Part shown: piece by piece, positions 24,727 to 32,750 of the stretch
How the letters are laid out: each line of letters starts with the position of its first letter
Numbering within the stretch: the first letter of the stretch is position 1
NCBI GenBank assembly: GCA_964430565.1
Contig: CAYSFD010000005.1
Location: 62,001-126,000 of the forward strand
Direction: 5' to 3'
DNA length: 64,000 bases
Source of the DNA: VBDM01 sp964430565
Lineage (GTDB): Bacteria; Pseudomonadota; Gammaproteobacteria; Burkholderiales; SG8-39
Notes under the pieces: generated by a model
Told to the model about the DNA's origin: nothing
Databases searched by the model: none
The model's input: only the letters and a program-made list of their open reading frames with translations
Program-made: the position numbers and the translations under genes

Positions 24727-26049
24727 ATGAAACGCACTTCTCTCGCCTTTGCGCTGGCGGCCACGGTCGGCTTCAGCGGTAGTGTGCTGGCACAGACCAA
24801 CGAGCAGTTCGTCCCCGCCAATTTTTACTGGGTCGGCCCCTATGCTCCGGGCGGCTCGGGCTTCGGCGGGGGCATGATTGACTACTTCGCCCTGCTGAAC
24901 GCGCGCGACGGCGGCATCAACGGCGTCAAGCTGACCTGGGAGAAGTGCGAGACGGAATACAACAACGCCCGCGGGGTAGAGTGCTACGAGCGCTCGAAGA
25001 ACAAGGGTCCGACCGGCGCCACGGTGATCCATCCGCTGTCCACCGGGATCACCTACTCGCTGATCGAGAAGGGAACGGCGGACAAGATCCCGGTGATCTC
25101 GATGGGCTACGGGCGCACCGATGCTTCCGACGGGCGCGTGTTTCCCTACATCTTCCCGCTGATCACCAACTACTGGTCGCAAAACACCGCCAAGATCAAG
25201 TTCATCGGCATGAAGGAAGGCGGGATGGACAAGTTGCAGGGCAAGAAGATCGTGAACATCTATCACGATTCCGCCTACGGCAAGGAGACGATCCCGGTGC
25301 TCGACGTGCAGGCCAAGAAGTACGGCTTCGAGGTCACGCACATCGCGGTGGTGCACCCGGGGAACGAGCAGCAGGCTCAGTGGCTGCAGGTGCGCCAGAT
25401 CAAGCCCGACTGGGTGATCCTGCGCGGCTGGGGCGTGATGAACCCCACGGCGCTCAAGGCGGCGCAGCGGGCCGGCTTCCCGCGCGAGAAGATCGTCGGC
25501 GTATGGTGGTCCGGCGCGGAAGAGGACGTGATTCCGGCGGGCGATGCCGCCAAGGGCTACTTTGCCGCGGGCTTCAACCTGCCGGGCACCAATTTCCCGG
25601 TGATGCGGGACCTGCTCAAGCACGTCTACAAGGGCGGCAAGGGCGAGATGGAAGATAAGTCACGCATCGGCTCCATCTACCATACGCGCGGCATCGTCGC
25701 CGGTATCGTCACCACGGAGGCGATCCGCACGGCGCAGGAACGCTTCGGCAAGGGCAAGCCGATCACCGGCGAGCAGATGCGTTGGGGCATCGAGAACCTC
25801 AACATCACCGATGCACGCCTCAAGCAACTCGGCGCCGTAGGCCTGATGTCGGCGCTCAAAGTGTCGTGCATGGACCATGAGGGCGGCGGCCCGGTGAAGT
25901 TCATGCAGTGGGACGGCAAGAAGTGGAACGTCGTCACCGACTGGATCTCGACCGACCAGTCGATCGTGCGGCCGATGATCGAGGCCTCCGCCGCGCAGTA
26001 CGCGAAGGAGAAGGGCATCACCCCGCGCGACTGCTCCAAAGAGAAGTAA
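24727..26049 (+). CDS. livK: ABC transporter substrate-binding protein (LivK-type, 440 aa)
   Basis: A type I periplasmic-binding-fold receptor with a signal peptide (1-22, ...SGSVLAQ). It has AAGGE AAC-like ribosome site AAGGAGAC seven bases upstream. The middle part (HPLSTGITYSLIEKG, YHDSAYGKE, VRQIKPDWVILRGWG) is that of Leu/Ile/Val-family receptors but longer than classical LivK (~370 aa), as in the subfamily linked to acyl-CoA ligases. A small hairpin (GGCCC/GGGCC, 24692-24706) lies in the 82-bp leader. The gene is followed by a strong intrinsic terminator, so it is probably the most abundant product of the operon's first part. Confidence 0.92.
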   Translation: MKRTSLAFALAATVGFSGSVLAQTNEQFVPANFYWVGPYAPGGSGFGGGMIDYFALLNARDGGINGVKLTWEKCETEYNNARGVECYERSKNKGPTGATVIHPLSTGITYSLIEKGTADKIPVISMGYGRTDASDGRVFPYIFPLITNYWSQNTAKIKFIGMKEGGMDKLQGKKIVNIYHDSAYGKETIPVLDVQAKKYGFEVTHIAVVHPGNEQQAQWLQVRQIKPDWVILRGWGVMNPTALKAAQRAGFPREKIVGVWWSGAEEDVIPAGDAAKGYFAAGFNLPGTNFPVMRDLLKHVYKGGKGEMEDKSRIGSIYHTRGIVAGIVTTEAIRTAQERFGKGKPITGEQMRWGIENLNITDARLKQLGAVGLMSALKVSCMDHEGGGPVKFMQWDGKKWNVVTDWISTDQSIVRPMIEASAAQYAKEKGITPRDCSKEK

Positions 26050-26068
26050 TCCTCGGCTGAAGGACAGA

Positions 26069-26101
26069 GGGGAAGGGTAGAGCACCCTTCCCCTTTTCTT
26101 T
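26069..26101 (+). terminator. Intrinsic terminator between livK and livF
   Basis: GGGGAAGGGT (26069-26078) and ACCCTTCCCC (26084-26093) form a perfect 10-bp stem with a 5-nt loop, followed by TTTTCTTT (26094-26101). The next base starts the livF GTG, so the U-tract is also the livF leader. It should cut most transcripts after livK and leave livF with lower expression. Confidence 0.85.
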
Positions 26102-26908
26102 GTGAGCGCCTCCGCCACCTATCTTTCCGTCAGCAACGTCGAGGTCATCTACGACCACGTCATCCTGGTGCTGAAGGGCGTTTCGCTGCAGGTGCAGGAA
26201 GGCCAGATCGTGGCGCTGCTCGGTGCCAACGGCGCGGGCAAGTCCACCACGCTGAAGGCGATCTCGAACCTGCTGCGCGCCGAACGCGGCGACGTCACCA
26301 AGGGCCACATCGAGTTCATGGGCCAGCGCATCGACAAGCTCAATCCTTCGGAGCTGGTGAAACGCGGCATCTGCCAGGTGATGGAGGGGCGGCACTGCTT
26401 CCAGCACCTCACGGTCGAGGAGAACCTGCTGACCGGCGCCTATACGCGCGGCGGCGCCGACTTGGGCGCAGACCTGGAGAAGGTCTACCGTTACTTTCCG
26501 CGCCTGAAGGAACGCCGCAAGTCGCAGTCGGGCTACACCTCGGGCGGCGAGCAGCAGATGACCGCCATCGGCCGCGCGCTGATGGCGCGGCCGCGGATGA
26601 TCCTGCTGGACGAGCCGTCGATGGGCCTCGCGCCGCAGTTGGTCGAGGAGATTTTCGACATCGTGAAGGAGCTCAACCAGAAGGAGCGCGTCAGCTTCCT
26701 GCTCGCCGAGCAGAACGCCAACATGGCGCTCAAGTACGCTGATTACGGCTACGTCCTGGAGAACGGCCGGGTGGTGATGGACGGCGCCGCCGCCGAGCTC
26801 GCCGCGAACGAGGATGTCAAGGAGTTCTACCTCGGCATTTCCTCCGGCGGACGCCGAAGCTTCAAGGACGTGAAACACTATCGCCGCAGAAAGCGGTGGC
26901 TCGCTTGA
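26102..26908 (+). CDS. livF: ABC transporter ATPase LivF (268 aa)
   Basis: The second ATPase of the importer: Walker A GANGAGKST, signature TSGGEQQMTAIGRALM and Walker B MILLDEPSMGLAP are intact, and the N-terminus YLSVSNVEVIYDHVILVLKG is family-typical. GTG 26102 is the only sensible start (the next in-frame candidates lie in the first strand), yet it sits directly behind the U-tract of a terminator and has no Shine-Dalgarno sequence. Translation may depend on read-through messages and an unusual initiation mode. Confidence 0.93.
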   Translation: MSASATYLSVSNVEVIYDHVILVLKGVSLQVQEGQIVALLGANGAGKSTTLKAISNLLRAERGDVTKGHIEFMGQRIDKLNPSELVKRGICQVMEGRHCFQHLTVEENLLTGAYTRGGADLGADLEKVYRYFPRLKERRKSQSGYTSGGEQQMTAIGRALMARPRMILLDEPSMGLAPQLVEEIFDIVKELNQKERVSFLLAEQNANMALKYADYGYVLENGRVVMDGAAAELAANEDVKEFYLGISSGGRRSFKDVKHYRRRKRWLA

Positions 26909-26921
26909 AATGAGGCGAACG

Positions 26922-27881
26922 ATGAAATCGATCTTTGCACTGTTTCTCTTGGCAGTTTGCGCCGCGGCGTCGGCGCAGACCTACCCGACCAAATCGATAC
27001 GCTTGGTGGTCGGCTTTGCCCCCGGCGGCGCCGCCGACATCATCTCGCGGATCATCGGAGACCCGCTTGGCCGCGCCCTCGGCCAGAGCGTCATCATCGA
27101 CAACAAGCCGGGCGCCGCATCGAGCCTTGCCGCCGAATTCGTGGCCAAGTCGGCGCCCGATGGCTACACGATCCTGATCGCGAGCCAGAGCGGCATGATC
27201 ATCAACCCGGTGATCAACCGCAACATCGGCTACAACACCGAGCGCGACTTCGCGCCGATTACCAAGGTCACCGTGTCGCCGCTCGTCGTCGCGGTCAACC
27301 CGGCGTTGCCGGTGCATTCTGTCCGCGAGCTGATCGCGGAGGCGAGGAAGGCCCCCGGCAAACTCAACGTGGCCTCCTCGGGCAACGGTTCCTTGCCCCA
27401 CCTCGCCGCCGCACTGTTTTCCGCCCAGACCGGAGTCGAGATGGTTCACGTGCCTTACAAGAGCGGCGGCCAAGCGGTGCAATCCGTGCTTGCAGGGGAT
27501 ACACAGGTCACCTTCGCGACTTCGCCCTCAGTGCTGCCGCTAGTCCAGGCGGGACGGCTGCGTGCGCTCGCCGTCACCAGCCGCGAGCGCACGCCGCTGG
27601 TTCAGGGCTTGCCTGGGATGCAGGAGGCCGGACTCGCCAACTTCGAAGTCACCGTCTGGTACGGTTTCTTCGCGCCCGCCGGAACGCCTGCCGAGATCGT
27701 CAAGCGGCTGTTCGAGGCGACCAATCTGACTCTGCAAAACCCCAACCTCAAGCAAGCGCTCGCGCGCGACGGCACTGAAACCTCGGGCTCGCGTTCACCC
27801 GGAGATTTCGGCGAGTTCGTGCGCGAAGAGACGAAGTTGTGGACGCAAGTCATCCGCGCCTCCGGCGCCAAGTTTGACTGA
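26922..27881 (+). CDS. Bug-family (TctC-like) periplasmic solute receptor (319 aa)
   Basis: An exported extracytoplasmic receptor of the tripartite tricarboxylate transporter superfamily, greatly expanded in Burkholderiales. Signal peptide 1-19 (ending AASAQ), then the Bug start YPTKSIRLVVGFAPGGAADI and later KSAPDGYTIL. ATG 26922 has GAGG at good distance; ATG 26910 four codons earlier is an alternative. No TctA/TctB membrane genes are nearby, which is common for these orphan receptors. The ligand is unknown, probably a carboxylate. Confidence 0.9.
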   Translation: MKSIFALFLLAVCAAASAQTYPTKSIRLVVGFAPGGAADIISRIIGDPLGRALGQSVIIDNKPGAASSLAAEFVAKSAPDGYTILIASQSGMIINPVINRNIGYNTERDFAPITKVTVSPLVVAVNPALPVHSVRELIAEARKAPGKLNVASSGNGSLPHLAAALFSAQTGVEMVHVPYKSGGQAVQSVLAGDTQVTFATSPSVLPLVQAGRLRALAVTSRERTPLVQGLPGMQEAGLANFEVTVWYGFFAPAGTPAEIVKRLFEATNLTLQNPNLKQALARDGTETSGSRSPGDFGEFVREETKLWTQVIRASGAKFD

Positions 27882-27897
27882 GCAGCCCGGAGCGCCC

Positions 27898-29151
27898 GTG
27901 TTTGGGCCCGAGTCGATGCCCGAATACTACGATTCCCTCGAAAACCGCGATCCGCAGGAGCGCGAATGCGCGCTGATGGCGGCGTTGCCCAAGCAGATCG
28001 GGCACGCGATCACGAACGCTCCGGGCTGGGCGCGGATTCTTGCAGGAGTCGATCCCGCCAGTGTGAGCAGCCGCGCGGCGCTGGCGAAGCTCCCGGTAAC
28101 TCGCAAATCGGATCTGATGAGCCTGCAAAAAGCCGAACGTCCCTTCGGCGGCCTGAATGCAACCCCGGTTGCGCAGCTCGGCAAGATCTTCGTCTCGCCG
28201 GGGCCGATCTACGATCCCGAGGGACGCGGCCGCGACTGGTGGCGCACCGCGCGCGCTCTCTTCGCGGCAGGCCTGCGCCCGGGCGATCTTGCTATCAATG
28301 CGTTTGCCTACCACTTCACCCCGGCAGGTTCGATGCTCGAAGCAGGCGCAGTCGCGCTTGGCTGCGTTGTCGTTCCCGCCGGAACAGGTCAGACCGAAAT
28401 GCAGGTCGCAGCGATCGCCGACCTTCGCGCGAATGCCTATGTCGGCACGCCTTCGTTTCTCAAGCTGATCGTCGAAAAGGCCGATGAGCTCAAAGCCGAC
28501 ATCAGCTCCCTAAAGAAAGCAGCGGTCGCGGCGGAGTACCTTCCGCCCGCGCTGCGCGCGGCCATGGGCGAGCGCGGAATCCGCGTGCTGCAGTCCTACG
28601 CTTCGGCGGACCTCGGCTCGATCGCCTATGAGTCGGAGGCGTTGGAGGGGATGATTCTCGACGAAGGCTTGATACTCGAGATCGTGCGTCCCGGCACCGG
28701 TGATCCCGTATCCGACGGCGAAGTCGGCGAGGTGGTCGTCACCACTTTCAACGCGGACTACCCTTTGATCCGATTCGGGACCGGCGATCTTTCCGCGATC
28801 CTGCCCGGCGCGAGTGCCTGCGGCCGCACCAACACGCGTATCCGCGGCTGGCTCGGCCGCGCCGATCAGATGACGAAGGTGAAGGGGATGTTCGTCCATC
28901 CCTCGCAGGTGGCCGAGGTGGTAAAGCGGCACGCGGAAATCACCAAAGCGAGGCTCGTCGTCGACAACCCGGGGAAGATCGATCGGATGACGCTGCATTG
29001 CGAAGTCGCGGCGGCAAGCGATGCGCTGAAAGCGGCGATCGAAGCGTCGGTGCGCGAGATCACCAAGCTGCGCGGTGAAGTCGCGTTCAGAAAGCCGGGA
29101 GAGCTGACGAACGACGGCAAGGTGATCGAGGATGCGAAGAAATATGAATGA
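27898..29151 (+). CDS. Phenylacetate-CoA ligase-like adenylate-forming enzyme (417 aa)
   Basis: A short ANL ligase resembling PaaK: N-terminal YYDSLENRDPQERE, helical AITNAPGWARIL, the YASADLGSIAYES segment in place of the YG(S/A)TE motif, and RIRGWLGRADQMTKVKGMFVHP, the hinge typical of PaaK-type enzymes. It should activate an aromatic or other carboxylic acid to its CoA ester. The start is uncertain: GTG 27898 has GGAG five bases upstream, TTG 27874 would overlap the Bug receptor gene by 8 bp, and ATG 27916 is also possible. Together with the CoA-transferase downstream it suggests an acyl-CoA pathway of unknown substrate. Confidence 0.85.
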   Translation: MFGPESMPEYYDSLENRDPQERECALMAALPKQIGHAITNAPGWARILAGVDPASVSSRAALAKLPVTRKSDLMSLQKAERPFGGLNATPVAQLGKIFVSPGPIYDPEGRGRDWWRTARALFAAGLRPGDLAINAFAYHFTPAGSMLEAGAVALGCVVVPAGTGQTEMQVAAIADLRANAYVGTPSFLKLIVEKADELKADISSLKKAAVAAEYLPPALRAAMGERGIRVLQSYASADLGSIAYESEALEGMILDEGLILEIVRPGTGDPVSDGEVGEVVVTTFNADYPLIRFGTGDLSAILPGASACGRTNTRIRGWLGRADQMTKVKGMFVHPSQVAEVVKRHAEITKARLVVDNPGKIDRMTLHCEVAAASDALKAAIEASVREITKLRGEVAFRKPGELTNDGKVIEDAKKYE

Positions 29152-29194
29152 GCAGTTGCCTGGTGGAGAAAGGTCTGCTGAATAGCAGGAAACC

Positions 29195-30235
29195 ATGGAC
29201 GCAACGACAACCTCGATCTCGGCGTCGGAGCTTGGCCGCTATCTCGACGCGATCGTCGAACTGACCCGGCATCGCGATCCTCAGGCGCTTGCGGCCGCGC
29301 TGCTGAGGACTGTGCGCGCGAACGTCCCGGCGCAGCAAGTGCGACTGCTTGCCCTCTCCAACGACAATCGCGTCACGGAATTCAACGAGAGCAACCTTCA
29401 GAACGCGATGGTGTTCAACCCAATCGGGTCGGACGGCGAAAAACCGCGTCCTCTCAGCGAGGATGGCGATTTGCTCTCCTGCGTGCACACCCAGGGTCCC
29501 GTCAGCAAGGACACCGTCGGCGGCCTGCGTGTCGTGTTTCCGATCTTTGGTATGCATTATGTCCAGGGGTTGCTCGTGCTCGAGGGCCTGCGCGACGGTA
29601 CGGCGTCGCACGCCCTGCTTGACAAGTTTCTGCGGGTCTACAGCAATCAACTATTCTTACTTTCGCGCGGCGAGGTCGACCCGCTGACGGGGCTCTACAA
29701 TCGCCAGTCATTTCCTGAGCGTATGAGGCGGATCGCGTCGCGCGGGAGGACGGTTCGGCGCACCTCTGACGAGTCCGAGACGCGCCACCATTGCTTTGCG
29801 TTGCTCGATATCGATTTCTTCAAGAAAGTCAACGACCGTTTCGGCCACCTCTATGGCGACGAAGTGTTGTTGCTGTTCGCGCGCCTCATGGTCCGGTCGT
29901 TTCGCCACGACGACCTGCTGTTCCGCTATGGCGGCGAGGAGTTTGCCGTGGTGTTGGTCAACGTCGGGCTGGAAAACGCCGAGCGCTTGCTCGATCGTTT
30001 CCGCGCCGGGGTCGAGGCGTACTCGTTTCCCCAGCTTGAACCCAAAACGGTGAGCATCGGGGTCACGGTGGTCAGCGCGGAGCGCGACGTGGACAAGATC
30101 GTGATGTGCGCCGACAAGGCGCTCTACTACGCCAAGAATCACGGCCGCAACCAGGTCTGTTGCTACGAAAAGCTTATCGCCGAAGGCAAGCTCGAGCCGG
30201 TGACTATGGCCGAAGGTAAGATTGAGCTTTTCTAA
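29195..30235 (+). CDS. GAF-like/GGDEF diguanylate cyclase (346 aa)
   Basis: A soluble c-di-GMP synthase. Residues 1-155 form a GAF-like sensor without an obvious ligand motif; the GGDEF domain (about 160-315) has DPLTGLYNR, GGEEF at 246-250 and the inhibitory site RHDD at 237-240. No membrane segment is present. It lies in the same direction between the PaaK-like ligase (43-bp gap) and the CoA-transferase (47-bp gap), which is an unusual setting for a signalling enzyme and may couple substrate uptake or use to lifestyle switching. Confidence 0.92.
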   Translation: MDATTTSISASELGRYLDAIVELTRHRDPQALAAALLRTVRANVPAQQVRLLALSNDNRVTEFNESNLQNAMVFNPIGSDGEKPRPLSEDGDLLSCVHTQGPVSKDTVGGLRVVFPIFGMHYVQGLLVLEGLRDGTASHALLDKFLRVYSNQLFLLSRGEVDPLTGLYNRQSFPERMRRIASRGRTVRRTSDESETRHHCFALLDIDFFKKVNDRFGHLYGDEVLLLFARLMVRSFRHDDLLFRYGGEEFAVVLVNVGLENAERLLDRFRAGVEAYSFPQLEPKTVSIGVTVVSAERDVDKIVMCADKALYYAKNHGRNQVCCYEKLIAEGKLEPVTMAEGKIELF

Positions 30236-30282
30236 CATGGGTGCCGGGTGGGCGAAGAAGCCCAACGCTACGGTCATGTAGC

Positions 30283-31425
30283 TTGCGTGCGAAACCTCTT
30301 TCCGGAATTCGGGTCCTGGATCTGACGCGGCTGCTTCCCGGCCCCATGGCGACGTTACACCTCGCCGACATGGGCGCGGACGTCATCAAGATCGAGGACA
30401 CGCAAGCGGGGGACTACGCCCGCGGGATGTCCTTTCTTTTCCGATTGGTCAATCGCAACAAGCGCGCGATCCGGCTCGACCTGAAGCGCCCGCAAGGACG
30501 CGAGGTTTTCCAGCGGCTTGCAAAGGTCGCCCATGTCCTCGTCGAAGGCTTCCGTCCAGGAGTCATGGCGAAGCTCGGCTTGGGCTACGACGCCCTCGCT
30601 GCAATCAATCCGCGCATCGTGTACTGCTCGATCACCGGTTACGGGCAGGACGGGCCCTACGCGGACCGTGCCGGCCACGATATCAACTATCTCGGGTACG
30701 CCGGCGTCGGCGACCAGATCGGGACTTCGGAAGCGCCGGTTGTGCCGAATTTCCAGATCGCCGATCTGCTCGGTGGTGCCTTGACGCCGGCGATGGGGAT
30801 CCTTGCCGCGCTGATCGACGCGAGATCCTGCGGGCGTGGCCGCCATGTCGATGTCGCCATGACCGACGCGGTGTTGGCGCATGCGGTCCTTCCCCTGTTG
30901 GGATTTCTAGAGCACGGAAAAACGCCCGGCCGTGGCACGAGCATGCTCGACGGCGGGCTGCCTTGCTACAACCTCTACAGGACCCGTGACGGGCGCTACA
31001 TGGCGGTGGGGGCGCTGGAGAGGAAATTCTGGGAGACGCTCTGCGATATACTCGGCTGCCCGGAGTTGAAGGGGAAGCATCTGGTCTACGGCGAAGACGC
31101 GCGGCCGGTGAAGGATCGAGTCGCGGCGATCTTTGCCACGCGAACGCAGCGCGAATGGAGCGAGTTTTTCTCCGGCGCGGATTGCTGCGTGAGTCCGGTG
31201 CTCAGGATGGAGGAGACCCTCGAGGACGCGCAGGTTAGGGCGCGCGGCATGGTCGTCGCGCAAGAGGGCCTGACGCAGCTCGCGCCTCCCGTCAAGTTCA
31301 GCGAATTCGAGTTTACGATCTCGCGCGCGGCGCCCGAACCCGGCGAGCACGCGGATGAAATCCTGCGCGAAGTCGGATACGACAAGGCACAAATCGATAC
31401 CCTGCGTGACAGCGGAGTGATCTAG
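30283..31425 (+). CDS. Class III CoA-transferase, CaiB/BaiF family (about 380 aa)
   Basis: Formyl-CoA transferase/alpha-methylacyl-CoA racemase fold: KPLSGIRVLDLTRLLPGP start, GADVIKIED, RNKRAIRLDLK and the family GYGQDGPYADRAGHDINYL region; the catalytic Asp candidate is in GHDINY. TTG 30283 gives the canonical N-terminus; a GTG at 30241 would add 14 residues, and neither has a good ribosome site. It may transfer CoA between acids or epimerise 2-methylacyl-CoA; sequence cannot decide. It is the last gene of the acyl-CoA cluster; the next gene follows after 12 bp. Confidence 0.88.
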   Translation: MRAKPLSGIRVLDLTRLLPGPMATLHLADMGADVIKIEDTQAGDYARGMSFLFRLVNRNKRAIRLDLKRPQGREVFQRLAKVAHVLVEGFRPGVMAKLGLGYDALAAINPRIVYCSITGYGQDGPYADRAGHDINYLGYAGVGDQIGTSEAPVVPNFQIADLLGGALTPAMGILAALIDARSCGRGRHVDVAMTDAVLAHAVLPLLGFLEHGKTPGRGTSMLDGGLPCYNLYRTRDGRYMAVGALERKFWETLCDILGCPELKGKHLVYGEDARPVKDRVAAIFATRTQREWSEFFSGADCCVSPVLRMEETLEDAQVRARGMVVAQEGLTQLAPPVKFSEFEFTISRAAPEPGEHADEILREVGYDKAQIDTLRDSGVI

Positions 31426-31437
31426 GAGGCGGTCAAG

Positions 31438-32331
31438 GTGAGATCTGTGTCGGTACTTGAAAGATGCAAAGGAATTGGAATTCTGGCGCTCGCGACGCTG
31501 TTGTTCGGCGCTTGGGACGTTCCCGCGCAAGTCCAGGAGAAGGATCTCGACACGCCGTACGTACCGACGCCGCAGGTCGTCGTCAACCGCATGCTCGAGC
31601 TCGCGGAGGTAAAACCCGGCGACAGGGTCATCGATCTCGGCTCGGGGGATGGGCGCATCATGATCACGGCCGCGCAGAAGTACGGCGCGCACGGCTTTGG
31701 CGTCGAGCTCAACCCGCGCCTCGTGGAGAGATCGAATGAAGAAGCGCGCCGCGCCGGCGTCGCGGATCGCATCAGATTCCTCCAGCAGGACTTGTTCAAG
31801 ACCGATTTTCGCGAAGCGGACGTGCTCACGCTGTACCTCTTGCCCGACGTCAACATGGTGCTGCGCCCGAAGATCCTCGCGGAGCTGAAGGCAGGCACGC
31901 GAGTGGTCTCCCACGACTACGGCATGGGGCTTTGGCGTCCCGAGGTGGAGGAGACGATTCCCGCGCCCGACAAAACGGTCGGAGCGCGCAAGGAAAGCAC
32001 GGTGTATCTCTGGATCGTTCCGGCGAAGGTCGAAGGGGCGTGGGAACTGGAAATCAAGATTGGCAGAAGGACAAGCAAAGTTCCGCTCGAGCTCAAGCTT
32101 GAGCAGCAATACCAGATGGTGTCCGGATCCGTGCGGGTACCCGGTAACGCCGCCGCGCCCATTTCGGCAGGAAGGCTCCGTGGCGACGAGATCCGGCTTG
32201 CGCTGCCCCGCGGCACCGTCGCGCGCGAACCGGTCGATCTGGTCGGCCGCGTTTCAGGCGATTCGTTGAGCGGATCGGTGCGGCGGGCCGACCGCGAAAT
32301 TGCGACCTGGAGCGCGCGACGGCGGTCGTGA
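31438..32331 (+). CDS. SAM-dependent methyltransferase with an N-terminal signal sequence (297 aa)
   Basis: Start GTG 31438 has AGGAGG eight bases upstream, overlapping the preceding stop. The first ~31 residues (basic start, GIGILALATLLFGAW, DVPAQ) look like a Sec signal peptide. The SAM-binding fold follows at about 60-180 with VIDLGSGDGRIMITAA (motif I), GVELNPRLVE and QQDLF. The C-terminal third (about 205-297) is a beta-rich extension of unknown kind. SAM is not known to be abundant outside the cytoplasm, so either the leader is a membrane anchor keeping the enzyme inside or the annotation of an exported protein is misleading. Confidence 0.82.
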   Translation: MRSVSVLERCKGIGILALATLLFGAWDVPAQVQEKDLDTPYVPTPQVVVNRMLELAEVKPGDRVIDLGSGDGRIMITAAQKYGAHGFGVELNPRLVERSNEEARRAGVADRIRFLQQDLFKTDFREADVLTLYLLPDVNMVLRPKILAELKAGTRVVSHDYGMGLWRPEVEETIPAPDKTVGARKESTVYLWIVPAKVEGAWELEIKIGRRTSKVPLELKLEQQYQMVSGSVRVPGNAAAPISAGRLRGDEIRLALPRGTVAREPVDLVGRVSGDSLSGSVRRADREIATWSARRRS

Positions 32332-32411
32332 ACATCAGCGAGGCGGTTACTGATCGGGAAGGCTGATCCTTCGCGGATCCACGACTACATTGCGATCACG
32401 GCTCTACTCAG

Positions 32412-32427
32412 CCTGAGGCGCCTCAGG
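32412..32427. other. Perfect 16-bp palindrome
   Basis: CCTGAGGC followed directly by its complement GCCTCAGG. It lies 80 bp after the methyltransferase and 62 bp before the 86-aa gene, at the left edge of the lower-G+C patch. Loopless, so a protein-binding site is likelier than a terminator; no partner regulator can be named. Confidence 0.4.
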
Positions 32428-32489
32428 TCTTGACGCGAGACTGACACGTATGTCACCATTGACACTTCTGCTTTAAGAGGTGGAAGCCA

Positions 32490-32750
32490 ATGTCGGAAAA
32501 GGTAAAGGTATCGATGTTTCTTGATCCAGAGGTGGCGCGAGCGGTAAAGGTGCAAGCTGCGAGACAAGGAGTCGAGGGAGTATCAGATCTAGTGCGGAAG
32601 GTATTTCTGTGTGCGCATTGTCGCGAACCGATCACGGATGAATTCGTTGTAGGCATCAAAGCGGTCGCTCCAGAAACGTTCGGGGTTTTCTTCCACGCAA
32701 ACCGGAAGGAATGTCGCTCTGCAAGCAGGGCCAGTTCAAAGAAAAAATGA
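32490..32750 (+). CDS. Small RHH-like protein with a C-terminal CxxC zinc-ribbon half (86 aa)
   Basis: The N-terminal ~40 residues (KVKVSMFLDPEVARAVKVQA, then SDLVRKVFL) match the beta-alpha-alpha pattern of ribbon-helix-helix DNA-binding proteins. A CAHC motif at about 41-44 and a later Cys near residue 75 suggest a half zinc ribbon. Gene start ATG 32490 has AAGAGGTGG nine bases before it. The stop overlaps the start of the next gene in ATGA, so the two are coupled. The base composition is lower in G+C than neighbouring genes, hinting at recent acquisition. Not a family I recognise by name. Confidence 0.65.
   Translation: MSEKVKVSMFLDPEVARAVKVQAARQGVEGVSDLVRKVFLCAHCREPITDEFVVGIKAVAPETFGVFFHANRKECRSASRASSKKK

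Noticed and set aside
29152..29194. Regulatory hairpin before the GAF-GGDEF gene
   Set aside because: Only weak pairing could be drawn; nothing resembling a riboswitch or terminator.
30236..30282. Short ORF or attC-like motif (GCCCAAC) before the CoA-transferase
   Set aside because: The 14-codon ORF has no support and the motif lacks a partner; only a small TGGGC/GCCCA hairpin is present.
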